DNA from: Desulfosarcina sp. BuS5
GTDB taxonomy: Bacteria > Desulfobacterota > Desulfobacteria > Desulfobacterales > BuS5
Direction: 5' to 3'
Length of the DNA stretch: 64,000 nucleotides
Assembly (NCBI RefSeq): GCF_028752835.1
Contig: NZ_CP087952.1
Coordinates: 539,041 to 603,040 of the forward strand
Shown here: piece by piece, positions 50,033-59,247 of the stretch
Position numbering within the stretch: the first letter of the stretch is position 1
Layout: every line of letters starts with the position of its first letter
The notes under the pieces: model-generated
Database searches by the model: none
Seen by the model: the letters and a program-made list of their open reading frames with translations, nothing else
What the model was told of the DNA's origin: nothing
Made by a program: the position numbers and the translations under genes

Positions 50033-51040
50033 TTATAGATAGTCTTCCCCCTTGATACGCTGTATCTCTTTGTCAAAGTCGGAGATGAAGTCTCTATCCT
50101 GTGTTACACGATATTCTTCGTATTCCTGCCCGGCTTTTAGTTTTGCTTCCAATGCGCTGACTTTGCCCTTATCCTGTAGTATCGGGTAGCTGGATAGTTC
50201 CAGAAAACTATGGAGAAATTGAATCCAGTCCTGCATTTTCATCAAAATCTGCCGTTGTGCCCGATTTTCCGCCAGATCAAGATAGGCGGAGATGATTTGA
50301 TTCAGTTTCTTGATGTGGGCTTTGTTCAGGTAATTTTTTGCGATGGAGACATCGGATTTCAAAATCTTGCCGTCAGGCGCCTGTTTCCAGTTGGTCAACC
50401 CCATGTAGAGTTTTGTTGCATCTGCCGAATCGTAAACAATTTCGGCTGCTGTTTTTCCGGTGATCGCCCAGTGGAGTTTGTTCTGAACAGTTGCGAAAAA
50501 ATCCTTTGTTACCGGCGCGTTTTTGTCATAATCGGCGGCAAGCGCGTAGATGTCGGTGATCTTTTGGTAAAATCGTCTCTCACTTGCACGGATTTCCCGG
50601 ATACGTTCAAGGAGTTCTTCGAAATAATCCCTGCCGAAAACCTGTTTGCCCTGTTTGAGCCGTTCATCATCCAGAACAAAGCCTTTGATGATGAATTCTT
50701 TCAGGGTTCTGGTAGCCCATATGCGGAACTGCGTGGCCTGGTATGAGTTGACGCGATAGCCAACTGAGATGATGGCATCGAGGTTGTAAAATTTGATGTG
50801 TTTATCCGAATGACTAAAGTGCATTTTTTGCACATTGCTTTTTTCTTCTAATTCACCGCTGGTAAAAATATTTTTCAGATGCTTGGTGATGACGCTCCTT
50901 TCTTTACCAAAAAGCTCGCCGATAGCCTTTTGTGTCAGCCAAACCGTTTCGTCTTTTAGAAAGACTTCAACATTCACCTTCCCATCGTTTCCGGTGTAGA
51001 GAAGGAAATTTGACTGCTTATCAGGGAGATTGTTTTTCAT
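50033..51040 (-). CDS. RhuM-family protein
   Basis: 335 residues. It matches the RhuM family throughout: EVFLKDETVWLTQKAIGELF, GKERSVITKHLKNIFTSGEL, DAIISVGYRVNSYQATQFRI, WATRTLKEFIIKGFVLDDERLK. The N-terminal half carries a helix-turn-helix-like DNA-binding segment. RhuM-like genes are frequently found between hsdS and hsdR of type I systems, as here. Its role there is unknown; the Salmonella namesake was reported as a virulence factor, but that need not apply. Confidence 0.9.
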   Translation of the reverse strand: MKNNLPDKQSNFLLYTGNDGKVNVEVFLKDETVWLTQKAIGELFGKERSVITKHLKNIFTSGELEEKSNVQKMHFSHSDKHIKFYNLDAIISVGYRVNSYQATQFRIWATRTLKEFIIKGFVLDDERLKQGKQVFGRDYFEELLERIREIRASERRFYQKITDIYALAADYDKNAPVTKDFFATVQNKLHWAITGKTAAEIVYDSADATKLYMGLTNWKQAPDGKILKSDVSIAKNYLNKAHIKKLNQIISAYLDLAENRAQRQILMKMQDWIQFLHSFLELSSYPILQDKGKVSALEAKLKAGQEYEEYRVTQDRDFISDFDKEIQRIKGEDYL

Positions 51041-51127
51041 TGTATTTTCCTTGTTGGTGTTTCGCCGCCTGCCTGTGTGTTGTGCGCAGACATGTCCGGG
51101 GATAATAGAAGAGGCGTAAATGTATTG

Positions 51128-51154
51128 GTAGGGGCACGATGCATCGTGCCCCTA
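51128..51154. repeat. REP-like palindrome between rhuM and hsdS
   Basis: GTAGGGGCACGATGCATCGT, continuing GCCCCTA. Almost the same unit as copy C in hsdR (one central base step differs). It is intergenic. Confidence 0.88.
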
Positions 51155-51175
51155 AGGGTTTGGTTGATTTTTCAA

Positions 51176-52284
51176 TCAAAATTTTACCCGGACTTCACCA
51201 CTCATCAACTTTGGCAACAGCGTATCCCGCAATTTTTCGAGGGTGCGGAGTTGTTTTGTATTTTCCCTCAATTTATCAATAAATGTTGAAGTAAACTGAT
51301 TGAACTTTTGCAATTTCCCTAAAGGTGCAATTTTAATTTCTGTAGATAACGCAATATCTCGATTTAAGCCGGGAACTGCTGAGTCTGAATTCATTTCTTC
51401 AAAATTGAGTGTCTTTAGTAAGAAGTATTCATACAACAAACCAGCGGATTCAGCTTTTGATTTAATATAATAGGTTGTGTCAATTGGAAAAAAGTTATCC
51501 CACAGGTAAATAACTTTGCCAAGCGTACCTTTTCTACCAATAACAATCCCAGGGCCTTCAACCAAAAAGTCTGAATGATAACCGACAACGCCGCTTGATC
51601 CAATTACCGGATAACCTGCACCGGTTCTTATTTCTTTTTTTAACCTTTTTCCGTAAACAAGCTCAATAACATCACCTAAACATCCTTCATCCCACCCATC
51701 CTGCGCCTCCTCCACAAACCACTGCCTGAAAAGCGTTTCCGCCATGGCTTCGAGGGTCTGGTTCTGGCGCGGTGGAGCAGGTCTATTTTGTCGTCGAGAC
51801 TGGAAAGGACTGAGGCTATGGCGCGCTGTTCGGGGAGTGGGGGGAGAATTACAGGAACTTTTTTCAATACTGTTGCTTTAATGCCAAAAACAGTGGTTCC
51901 TGATGCCCTTGATTGTAACTCATATTGACCATTGCTACTTTGAAAGTGATATTTAAGGAAAGGATTATAAACAAATTTTTTATCACCCCTAAGTGTAATT
52001 ACCCTTTGTGCCAAAGCAACATTCTTATCCTTAATCAATGCAATTTCACCAAGCGGTGCCTCAGTTGTCAATACAATATCGTCTATTTCAGGTAGACCTC
52101 TTGTCATCCAAGAATCATAGTCTTCAACAGCTATAAATTCGTTAGGTTCTAAAATTCGACCATCTTTGACGATTTTTGCAGTAATTAAAGGAATTCCGCA
52201 CTTTGTTTTCTTTGGTGTTTTCCCTCTGTAATCAATGAATTTATCGATTACATCCTCAAGAATGTATTCCCTCCACTCAATCAT
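51176..52284 (-). pseudogene. hsdS: type I specificity subunit HsdS, frameshifted
   Basis: Two half-genes. The first (52284 down to about 51768) is target-recognition domain 1 plus the spacer helix to PLPEQRAIASVLSSLDDKID LLHR. The second (about 51766 to 51176) resumes at QNQTLEAMAETLFRQWFVEE and holds recognition domain 2 (LGDVIELVYGKRLKKE) and the closing helix RTLEKLRDTLLPKLMSGEV. At 51766-51772 the sequence GGCGCGG has one GC dinucleotide more than the frame allows. Removing it gives one continuous HsdS of the usual size (about 370 residues). As it stands the enzyme's recognition subunit is cut in two; half-subunits can sometimes work as dimers. Confidence 0.9.
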
Positions 52285-53221
52285 TGACCTTCATCTCCTT
52301 TAATCTCGTAAGCATCTCAACCGCTCCGATATCCATCTTCGAGAACGCAAACCATTTCTTTCCCAAGTCTTTCAGGGAAGCGCCGAAATGGTAGACTGTG
52401 GTATTGTCAATGATTATAAACCGGTCATGAGAGTTCTTGAACTTTTTTATTTCTATGGCCGGATACTGCTTGTTGAACTTTTTTACATCCAATGCCAGTT
52501 GTTTTGATATTGTTTTTGTGAGAATCGTAACTTTTACACCTTTATTTCTTTTTGTGAGATGGGTCAAAACGGTATCATCAATGAAATTATCAACAATTAA
52601 TATTATATTCCGTGCTGTTCTGATAAGGTCGGAAACAAATTGATAGGCATCAAAAATCTGTCCATCAAAAAAGATGCCTTGCTTCGGCGTGATTTCTTTT
52701 GATTCTAGGGAGTTAAATATCCGGTCAAATTTTTCATCTGTTTCAGCTTTGTGCTCAAGCTGTTTTTGTTCCACTGAATCAAGCCTGTGAAAAATCTGAG
52801 CATTTGTCGTAATAAATTTACGCATTGCGACAAAAGCACTTATTATCTGAATACTTACTTTGATGGCTGTTTCACTTCTTAAAATAGCTGAAAGCATGGC
52901 AACGCCCTGTTCGGTGAATGCATACGGCAGATATTTCCGATGTTTTCCTCTGGCACTCTTTAAGGTCACATTTTGTGACCTTAAAGAATCTTTTTTTGAA
53001 AACCCAATCTGCGACTTCAAATGACTTAATTCATCATTATTGATTTGAAACATAAATTCTTCAGGAAATCGCTCGCTGTTCCGCTTAACTGCCTGATTAA
53101 AAACTTTAGTTTCAACCCCATAAAGCAATGCCAAGTCTTCATCCAGCATTACTTGAAGATCGCGGATGGTATAAATCCTGTTCTGAATTTCTTCATTTTT
53201 AATTAATTCACTTCCGCTCAT
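52277..53221 (-). CDS. ORF6N-domain DNA-binding protein
   Basis: 314 residues. The N-terminal ORF6N domain (about 15-105) has IYTIRDLQVMLDEDLALLYG, VETKVFNQAVKRNSERFPEE, FMFQINNDELSHLKSQIGFS and AFTEQGVAMLSAILRSETA. The C-terminal part (about 190-314) has ILIVDNFIDDTVLTHLTK, GVKVTILTKT and HDRFIIIDNTTVYHFGASL, which recalls the phospholipase-D-like/DUF1887 strands with an HxxF/IID motif. Such genes often sit in type I restriction loci. It starts inside the last codons of a leftover hsdM tail. Precise function unknown. Confidence 0.88.
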   Translation of the reverse strand: MSGSELIKNEEIQNRIYTIRDLQVMLDEDLALLYGVETKVFNQAVKRNSERFPEEFMFQINNDELSHLKSQIGFSKKDSLRSQNVTLKSARGKHRKYLPYAFTEQGVAMLSAILRSETAIKVSIQIISAFVAMRKFITTNAQIFHRLDSVEQKQLEHKAETDEKFDRIFNSLESKEITPKQGIFFDGQIFDAYQFVSDLIRTARNIILIVDNFIDDTVLTHLTKRNKGVKVTILTKTISKQLALDVKKFNKQYPAIEIKKFKNSHDRFIIIDNTTVYHFGASLKDLGKKWFAFSKMDIGAVEMLTRLKEMKVND

Positions 53222-53316
53222 GCCATCTTCACCTTCTTCAAATTCTCAGCAATCAAAGCATTCAGCCTCGCTTTTTCCTTCAACTGCCCCTCAAACCCCA
53301 CTTTATAATTATCAAT
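53218..53316 (-). pseudogene. second hsdM 3'-end remnant
   Basis: The minus strand reads DNYKVGFEGQLKEKARLNAL, then IAENLKKVKMA and a stop at 53218. This corresponds to the very end of HsdM (compare [20 protein letters not shown] at the end of the intact gene). It lies 700 bases beyond the intact hsdM end, so the locus once held another hsdM or recombined with one. Confidence 0.65.
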
Positions 53317-53326
53317 TTCCAGTTAT

Positions 53327-54030
53327 TCATTGCCCCTCCAGCCTTTTCATCCCAGAATCAACTGTCAATATCCTCATCTGCTGAATAGCAATTTGATTCA
53401 GCCGTTCAAGTCTGATTTCCTGGGATAATCCTTCATTGATAAACAGGGCGTTCAGGTTCTCCAGGTTCGCAAGGCAGACCAGTTGTGAGACGTTTGCATA
53501 ATCCCGGATATTTCCCTTTTTACCTGGGTTCGCCTCCCGCCATAAGGCGGCGGTTATACCGAACAGGGCCATATTCAAAATATCGGCTTCCGTAGCGTAA
53601 ATGTGGTTGATCTGGGATTTGCTCAGTTCCGGGGGAACAAGGTTTTCCCTGATGGCATTGGTATGAATCCGGTAATTGATTTTGGTCAGGTTCCGGCGGA
53701 TATCCCAGCCAAGCTGCTTTTTTTCCTGATCTTTAAGGCGTTGAAATTCTTTAATGAGGTATATTTTAAATTCAGCACTGATCCACATACCGAATTCAAA
53801 GGCAATATCCTTATGCGCATATGTTCCGCCGTATCTGCCGGCTTTGGCTTTCAAGCCAATGGCATGGGTTTTGGCAACCCACTCTTTAACACTTATTTTG
53901 TAACTGTTTAATCCTGCCTGATTTTTAATTAGGTCGAATTCGCCATAATTAAAATTCGGATTGTGAATCTTTTCCCAAATACTAAGGTATTCCACTGTAT
54001 TTCTGTTCCTTTGACTTCAATTTTAGCCAT
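53327..54030 (-). pseudogene. KilA-N-domain gene with 5' internal deletion
   Basis: The original start ATG (54030, [12 protein letters not shown]) overlaps the stop of hsdM. After about 11 codons the sequence jumps, out of frame by two bases, to a remaining long frame at 53995 (GTG, EYLSIWEKIHNPNFNYGEFD) that covers the rest of the KilA-N domain (WVAKTHAIGLKAKAGRYGGT, AHKDIAFEFGMWISAEFKIY) and the C-terminal helical region. About 40-50 residues that usually contain YISLTDIA are missing. A shortened protein from the GTG could still be made (222 residues). Confidence 0.75.
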
Positions 54031-55576
54031 TTTTTACCTCAATTTTTCCAAGATTTTCCAGGATAAGTTTGTTCAGCCTCGCTTCCTCTGTCAATTGCAC
54101 CTCAAACTCCGCTTTCAGCTTGCTGAACCGCTCATTAAAATCAAAATCATCATCTTCAATGGCCATGCCCACATACCGTCCCGGTGTTAAGACATAATCC
54201 AGCTCTTTAACCCTTTCAATGGAGGCGGAATTACAAAACCCTTTGACATCTTCATAATTTCCGTCAGGATTTCGCCAGTTATGATAGGTTCCTGCGATCT
54301 CGGCAATATCCTCTGCGGAAAATTCCCGTGTTCTGCGGTTGATCAAATGCCCCATGTTGCGGGCGTCAATAAAGAGGATTTCATCGATGCGGTTGCGGAA
54401 CTTGCCGTTGGCTTTATTGCGGCTCAAGAACCACAAAGAGGCGGGTATCTGAGTATTTAAAAACAGCTTGGCAGGCAGATTGACAATACAATCCACCAGG
54501 CGGGCTTCAATCAGTTCTTTGCGGATGTCTCCTTCACCGGAGGTCTTGGAGGTCAAAGCGCCTTTTGCCAGAACAAAACCGGCCTGTCCGCTGGGACTTA
54601 AGTGATACAGGAAGTGTTGTATCCAGGCATAGTTTGCGTTTCCTGTCGGCGGAGCGCCGTATTTCCATCTGCCGTCTTTGCGAAAAAGATCACCGCTCCA
54701 GTCACTGTCATTAAAGGGTGGATTGGCAATCACATAATCGGCTTTTAAATCCTTGTGGTTGTCATTCAAGAAAGAGCCTTCATTATTCCATTTCACCTGG
54801 GAACTGTCGATGCCGCGAATCGCCAGATTCATCTTTGCCAGCCGCCAGGTGGTCTGGTTGCTCTCCTGTCCGTAAATGGAAATATCATTCACCCTGCCCT
54901 GATGGTCGGCCACAAACTTTTCCGACTGCACAAACATGCCACCCGAACCGCAACAGGGGTCAAGCACTCTACCTTTGTATGGCTCCAGCATTTCCACCAG
55001 CAATTCAACAACGCTTCGCGGGGTATAGAACTGACCACCCTTTTTGCCTTCTGCCAGAGCGAATTCACCAAGGAAATATTCAAACACATGCCCCAGCACA
55101 TCGGCGCTTCGAGTTGTTGCATCGCCCAGGGCAATATTTCCCACAAGGTCAATCAGACCGCCAAGATTGGTGGGGTCGAGGTTGCCTCTGGCATAGACTT
55201 TCGGCAATACATCCCGAAGCGAAGGATTGTCCTTTTCAATGGCATCCATAGCACTATCAACCACTTTACCGATTTCCGGCAATCTGGCTTTGGATTGCAG
55301 ATAAGACCAGCGGGCAATTTCCGGCACAAAAAAGACATTCTCCGCCTTGTATTCGTCCTTGTCTTCCGGATCTGCGCCGGCATATTCGCCTTCGCCTTTT
55401 TTCAGCTTGTCAAATAACTCTTCAAAAGCATCAGAAATATATTTCAGAAATATCAATCCCAAAATAATGTGCTTGTATTCCGCGGCATCAATATTTTTCC
55501 TGAGTTTATCGGCTGTTTCCCAGAGCTGTTTCTCAATCGGTTCTTTGGTGTTGTTCTTCTTTTTGGCTTTTGCCAT
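54023..55576 (-). CDS. hsdM: type I DNA methyltransferase subunit HsdM
   Basis: 517 residues and apparently intact. The N-terminal helical domain ([20 protein letters not shown]) is followed by the N6-adenine methyltransferase core: [18 protein letters not shown], motif [16 protein letters not shown], motif [17 protein letters not shown] (NPPF). The C-terminal helix [20 protein letters not shown] binds HsdS. It is the first gene of the locus and the only core component without damage, but it needs a working HsdS to choose a target. A Tex gene lies upstream on the same strand. Confidence 0.95.
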   Translation of the reverse strand: MAKAKKKNNTKEPIEKQLWETADKLRKNIDAAEYKHIILGLIFLKYISDAFEELFDKLKKGEGEYAGADPEDKDEYKAENVFFVPEIARWSYLQSKARLPEIGKVVDSAMDAIEKDNPSLRDVLPKVYARGNLDPTNLGGLIDLVGNIALGDATTRSADVLGHVFEYFLGEFALAEGKKGGQFYTPRSVVELLVEMLEPYKGRVLDPCCGSGGMFVQSEKFVADHQGRVNDISIYGQESNQTTWRLAKMNLAIRGIDSSQVKWNNEGSFLNDNHKDLKADYVIANPPFNDSDWSGDLFRKDGRWKYGAPPTGNANYAWIQHFLYHLSPSGQAGFVLAKGALTSKTSGEGDIRKELIEARLVDCIVNLPAKLFLNTQIPASLWFLSRNKANGKFRNRIDEILFIDARNMGHLINRRTREFSAEDIAEIAGTYHNWRNPDGNYEDVKGFCNSASIERVKELDYVLTPGRYVGMAIEDDDFDFNERFSKLKAEFEVQLTEEARLNKLILENLGKIEVKNG

Positions 55577-55668
55577 GTAATTTTCCAGTTTTTAATCCGA
55601 CCAAAAACCGCGACGGCTTTGCCCAATCGAAGCGCACACAAGCAAGCTGAATATATACGCCTGCTTGT

Positions 55669-57918
55669 TTAGCTTTTAAAAAACTCGGCAAAAGGATTGT
55701 TAAATGGTTTCTTTTCATTTTTCTGTTTTTTTGGTTTTGCCGGAAATAATTTTTCAGGGTTGTCTTTTTGGGGCGCTCTTTTTTTGCCAGGGAATGTTTT
55801 CAGCGACAATGAGATCCTTTTTCTCTCACGATCTACTTCCAGGACGGATACGTTTACTTTCTGTTGCACCTTGACTATATCTGATGGATTTTTTACAAAT
55901 CCATCAGCGAGCTCGCTTATATGAACAAGGCCGTCCTGATGAACGCCCACATCCACAAAAGCGCCGAATGCCGTAACATTGGTCACTATTCCGGGAATCT
56001 TCATGCCGGCTTCAAGATCCTCTATTTTTGCTATTCCCTCCTCAAATGTAAAAGCTTCGAACTCTTCCCTGGGATCACGTCCCGGTTTGGCAAGTTCATC
56101 CATTATGTCGTTCAGGGTCGGCAGCCCAACATCATCACTAACATATTTTAAGAGATCGATTTTTTTTCTGAGCTCCGGTTTGGCCATCAGATCTTTTACG
56201 CTGCATCCAATATCTTTGGCCATTTTTTCAACCACATGATAAGATTCAGGATGCACGGCGCTTGTATCCAGCGGATTTTCCCCATTATAGACCCTTAGGA
56301 ATCCGGCTGACTGTTCAAAAGCCTTTGGTCCCAGTCTGGAAACTTTTTTTAAATCTTTTTTTGATTCAAAGGGACCGTTTTCATCCCTGTATGCCACTAT
56401 ATTTTTTGCAAGCCCTGGCCCGAGACCGGAAATATATGAAAGAAGCTTAACTCCGGCTCTGTTTGTATCTGCCCCGACTTTGTTAACACAGCTTATTACA
56501 ACATCATCCAGGGATCCTTTTAAATCTGATTGGTCAACATCATGTTGATATTGACCGACACCGATCGATTTTGGGTCAATTTTGACAAGTTCGGCCAGGG
56601 GATCCATCAGTCGACGGCCGATTGAAACAGCTCCGCGCACTGTAAGGTCAAGATCCGGAAATTCTTCCCGTGCAACCTCCGAGGCGGAATAAATGGAAGC
56701 TCCGCTTTCATTTACCATTATAATCCGAATATTTTCAGGAAGTCCTATTTTTTTAAGAAAAGCCTCGGTCTCCCTTCCTGCGGTACCGTTCCCTATAGCT
56801 ATAGCGCCTATGCTAAAGCGCTTGCACAGCTTTTTGACTTGATCCGCTGCTTCAGAATCTTTTTTTTGGTTCATATTCGGGAATATGGTATCATGGCATA
56901 ACAGTTTGCCCTGATTGTCAAGGCAGACTATCTTGCATCCGGTTCTGAACCCGGGGTCTATCCCCATGACCCGCTTGGAGGCCAAAGGTGGGGCGAGCAG
57001 CAATTCCTTAAGATTATCAGTAAAAATGTTTATAGCCTCGGCATCTGCTTTTTCTTTTGATGCCACCCTGATTTCCGTTTCCATTGATCTGGATAGCAGC
57101 CTTTTATAACAATCATTAATTGCCAGCTTGACCTGTTCGGAGTCGTCACCGCTCCCTTGTATAAAAAGCTCTTCAAGGATGTTTAATGCATCTTCCTGCT
57201 TTGGAGCAATTGTCAGGTTAAGGATATCCTCTTTTTCGCCTCTCCGCATGGCAAGCAGTCTGTGTGACGGAACCGTCGAAACAGGCTCTTCCCATTCAAA
57301 ATAATCCCTGTATTTTTTTCCTTCCGATTCTTTACCGGATGCTACCGAAGATTGAACAATTCCTTTGGATGCAAACAGGCTGCGAAGAAGAGAGCGGGCA
57401 TCCTGATTTTCACTGACAATCTCGGCTATGATATTCCTCGCGCCGGTCAGCGCAGCTTCCACATCATCGACACCTTTTTCAGGATCAACGAATTTTTGAG
57501 CCTCCTGGAACGGATTTGTCCCTGTTTGGGCGAATATAATTCCGGCCAGCGGTTCCAGTCCCTTCTCTCTGGCAATGGAAGCCTTGGTGCGGCGTTTGGG
57601 TTTATAGGGTAAATATATATCTTCAAGGGTGCTTATATCTTCAGCCGCCATGACTTCTTGTTCAAGTTCATCAGTTAAATGTCCATGCTGCTCCAGGGAT
57701 TTAAGAACAGACTCCCTGCGCGCGTCCAATTCTTTCAGTTTGCCAAGCCTGTCACGGATTGCAGTTATTTCTATTTCATCAAGGGAGTCGGTAGCTTCCT
57801 TTCTATAGCGCGCAATAAAAGGTATGGTTGCGTCCTGTTCAAGCAGCTTTATAACGGCTTCGACCTGTTTGTCCTTTAATTCAAGTTCAGATGCAATTTT
57901 TGATATATATTTATTCAT
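55669..57918 (-). CDS. tex: Tex transcription accessory protein (S1 RNA-binding)
   Basis: 749 residues, close to the usual length. Tex-like N-terminal helices, the YqgF/RuvC-like domain (RVMGIDPGFRTGCKIVCLD, NGTAGRETEAFLKKI), two helix-hairpin-helix blocks (LLSYISGLGPGLAKNIVAYR and VSRLGPKAFEQSAGFLRV) and a C-terminal S1 domain (GMKIPGIVTNVTAFGAFVDV, GVHQDGLVHISELA). The product binds nucleic acids and RNA polymerase. It overlaps the U32 gene by four bases, so the two are one transcript. Confidence 0.96.
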   Translation of the reverse strand: MNKYISKIASELELKDKQVEAVIKLLEQDATIPFIARYRKEATDSLDEIEITAIRDRLGKLKELDARRESVLKSLEQHGHLTDELEQEVMAAEDISTLEDIYLPYKPKRRTKASIAREKGLEPLAGIIFAQTGTNPFQEAQKFVDPEKGVDDVEAALTGARNIIAEIVSENQDARSLLRSLFASKGIVQSSVASGKESEGKKYRDYFEWEEPVSTVPSHRLLAMRRGEKEDILNLTIAPKQEDALNILEELFIQGSGDDSEQVKLAINDCYKRLLSRSMETEIRVASKEKADAEAINIFTDNLKELLLAPPLASKRVMGIDPGFRTGCKIVCLDNQGKLLCHDTIFPNMNQKKDSEAADQVKKLCKRFSIGAIAIGNGTAGRETEAFLKKIGLPENIRIIMVNESGASIYSASEVAREEFPDLDLTVRGAVSIGRRLMDPLAELVKIDPKSIGVGQYQHDVDQSDLKGSLDDVVISCVNKVGADTNRAGVKLLSYISGLGPGLAKNIVAYRDENGPFESKKDLKKVSRLGPKAFEQSAGFLRVYNGENPLDTSAVHPESYHVVEKMAKDIGCSVKDLMAKPELRKKIDLLKYVSDDVGLPTLNDIMDELAKPGRDPREEFEAFTFEEGIAKIEDLEAGMKIPGIVTNVTAFGAFVDVGVHQDGLVHISELADGFVKNPSDIVKVQQKVNVSVLEVDRERKRISLSLKTFPGKKRAPQKDNPEKLFPAKPKKQKNEKKPFNNPFAEFFKS

Positions 57919-59138
57919 ACGGATTCTTTTCTTCTAATAAGATTGTTTTTAGAATATTGCCCATTAAGCAGAATCTTTACAATGCTGCCGGGCTGAGCAA
58001 ATTCTTGGATTTTTCCGTCCTTGTCAATAATATCCTCGATTTGATCGCTGATTGCCGGCCCTTTTTTACAAAGTATGCTTATTTTATCACCTTTGAATAT
58101 TTTATTCCGCACTTCAATAGACACGTAATTATCCAAGCCGCCGTTTATTACCTTGGCAATAAAACTATGTTCCGGTTTTTGAGGACGCTCGTAATTGGGG
58201 AGGATCTGGTCAGGGTCATTAAAATAAAACCCTGTGCAATATCCCCTGTTATTGATATGGCTGAGTTCTTTAATCCATTCATCATCCATTTTATAATTAT
58301 CAGGATTGTCATAATAACGATCTATTGCCTCTCTATAAACTTTTACAGTTGAAGCAAGATAATTGATCCCTTTCATCCTGCCTTCAATTTTTAAAGATGT
58401 AATCCCGGCCTTAATCATTTCAGGTATATGTTCGATCATGCAAAGATCGCTTGAATTAAAAATATAAGTGCCGCGATCATCTTCGGCAACAGGCATATAT
58501 TTGCCTGGCCTAAGCTCTTCCACAACAGAGTATTTCCATCTGCAGGGGTGGGAACAGAGCCCGCGGTTGCTGTCTCTGAGAGCCATAAAACTGCTCAGCA
58601 TGCATCGCCCCGAGTATGATATGCACATGGCGCCGTGGACAAATGCTTCAATTTCCGATGCGCTTTGCAAAGCTATTTCATTGATCTCTTCCAGGGAAAG
58701 TTCCCTTGCCGCATTTATTCTTTTAATTCCAAGCTGTTCCCAGAAAAGAACCGATTTATAGTTTGTCGTGTTTGCCTGGGTACTGAGGTGCACCGGTATT
58801 TCGGGAACCAAATTACGAGCTTCCATAAAGATGCCGGGATCGGCAATAATAAGAGCATCCGGTCCGATTGCGCCAAGTTTTTTAAGATGTCCGGCAATTG
58901 CGTTTTGTTCGGAATTTCTGGAATAAATGTTGCATGCAATATAGACTTTTACTCCATTAGCATGTGCAAGCTTAACAGCTCGATCCAGCTCATCATGGGA
59001 AAAGTTACCGGAAAAATTTCTAAGGCTGAAATCCTTTCCTGCAAGATAGACCGCACTTGCTCCATATGCAATTGCAATTTCCAGTTTTTCAAAATTTCCT
59101 GCCGGAGCAAGAAGTTCTATTTTGTTTTGTGTATGCAT
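57915..59138 (-). CDS. U32-family peptidase-like protein (TrhP/RlhA type)
   Basis: 407 residues. N-terminus IELLAPAGNFEKLEIAIAYG and GASAVYLAGKDFSLRNFSGN mark the U32 barrel. The family motif is EIEAFVHGAMCISYSGRCML, with nearby cysteines (GLCSHPCRWKYSV) that in TrhP and RlhA are linked to an iron-sulfur cluster or prephenate use. Members hydroxylate tRNA U34 (TrhP) or rRNA C2501 (RlhA); which applies is not decided by eye. It is followed by tex with an ATGA overlap. Confidence 0.9.
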   Translation of the reverse strand: MHTQNKIELLAPAGNFEKLEIAIAYGASAVYLAGKDFSLRNFSGNFSHDELDRAVKLAHANGVKVYIACNIYSRNSEQNAIAGHLKKLGAIGPDALIIADPGIFMEARNLVPEIPVHLSTQANTTNYKSVLFWEQLGIKRINAARELSLEEINEIALQSASEIEAFVHGAMCISYSGRCMLSSFMALRDSNRGLCSHPCRWKYSVVEELRPGKYMPVAEDDRGTYIFNSSDLCMIEHIPEMIKAGITSLKIEGRMKGINYLASTVKVYREAIDRYYDNPDNYKMDDEWIKELSHINNRGYCTGFYFNDPDQILPNYERPQKPEHSFIAKVINGGLDNYVSIEVRNKIFKGDKISILCKKGPAISDQIEDIIDKDGKIQEFAQPGSIVKILLNGQYSKNNLIRRKESV

Positions 59139-59247
59139 AATAGATATTTTATTATATTACCTTGTTTTGCGATAGGCCCGCAATCACTCAGCCCTCCAAA
59201 CATAATCAAGCTTGAAAAAAACTAAGGATATGATTATAGTGTAAAGT

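Noticed and set aside
47346-55576. Functional type I restriction-modification system
   Set aside because: hsdR has lost part of its motor and hsdS is frameshifted, so restriction cannot be assumed.
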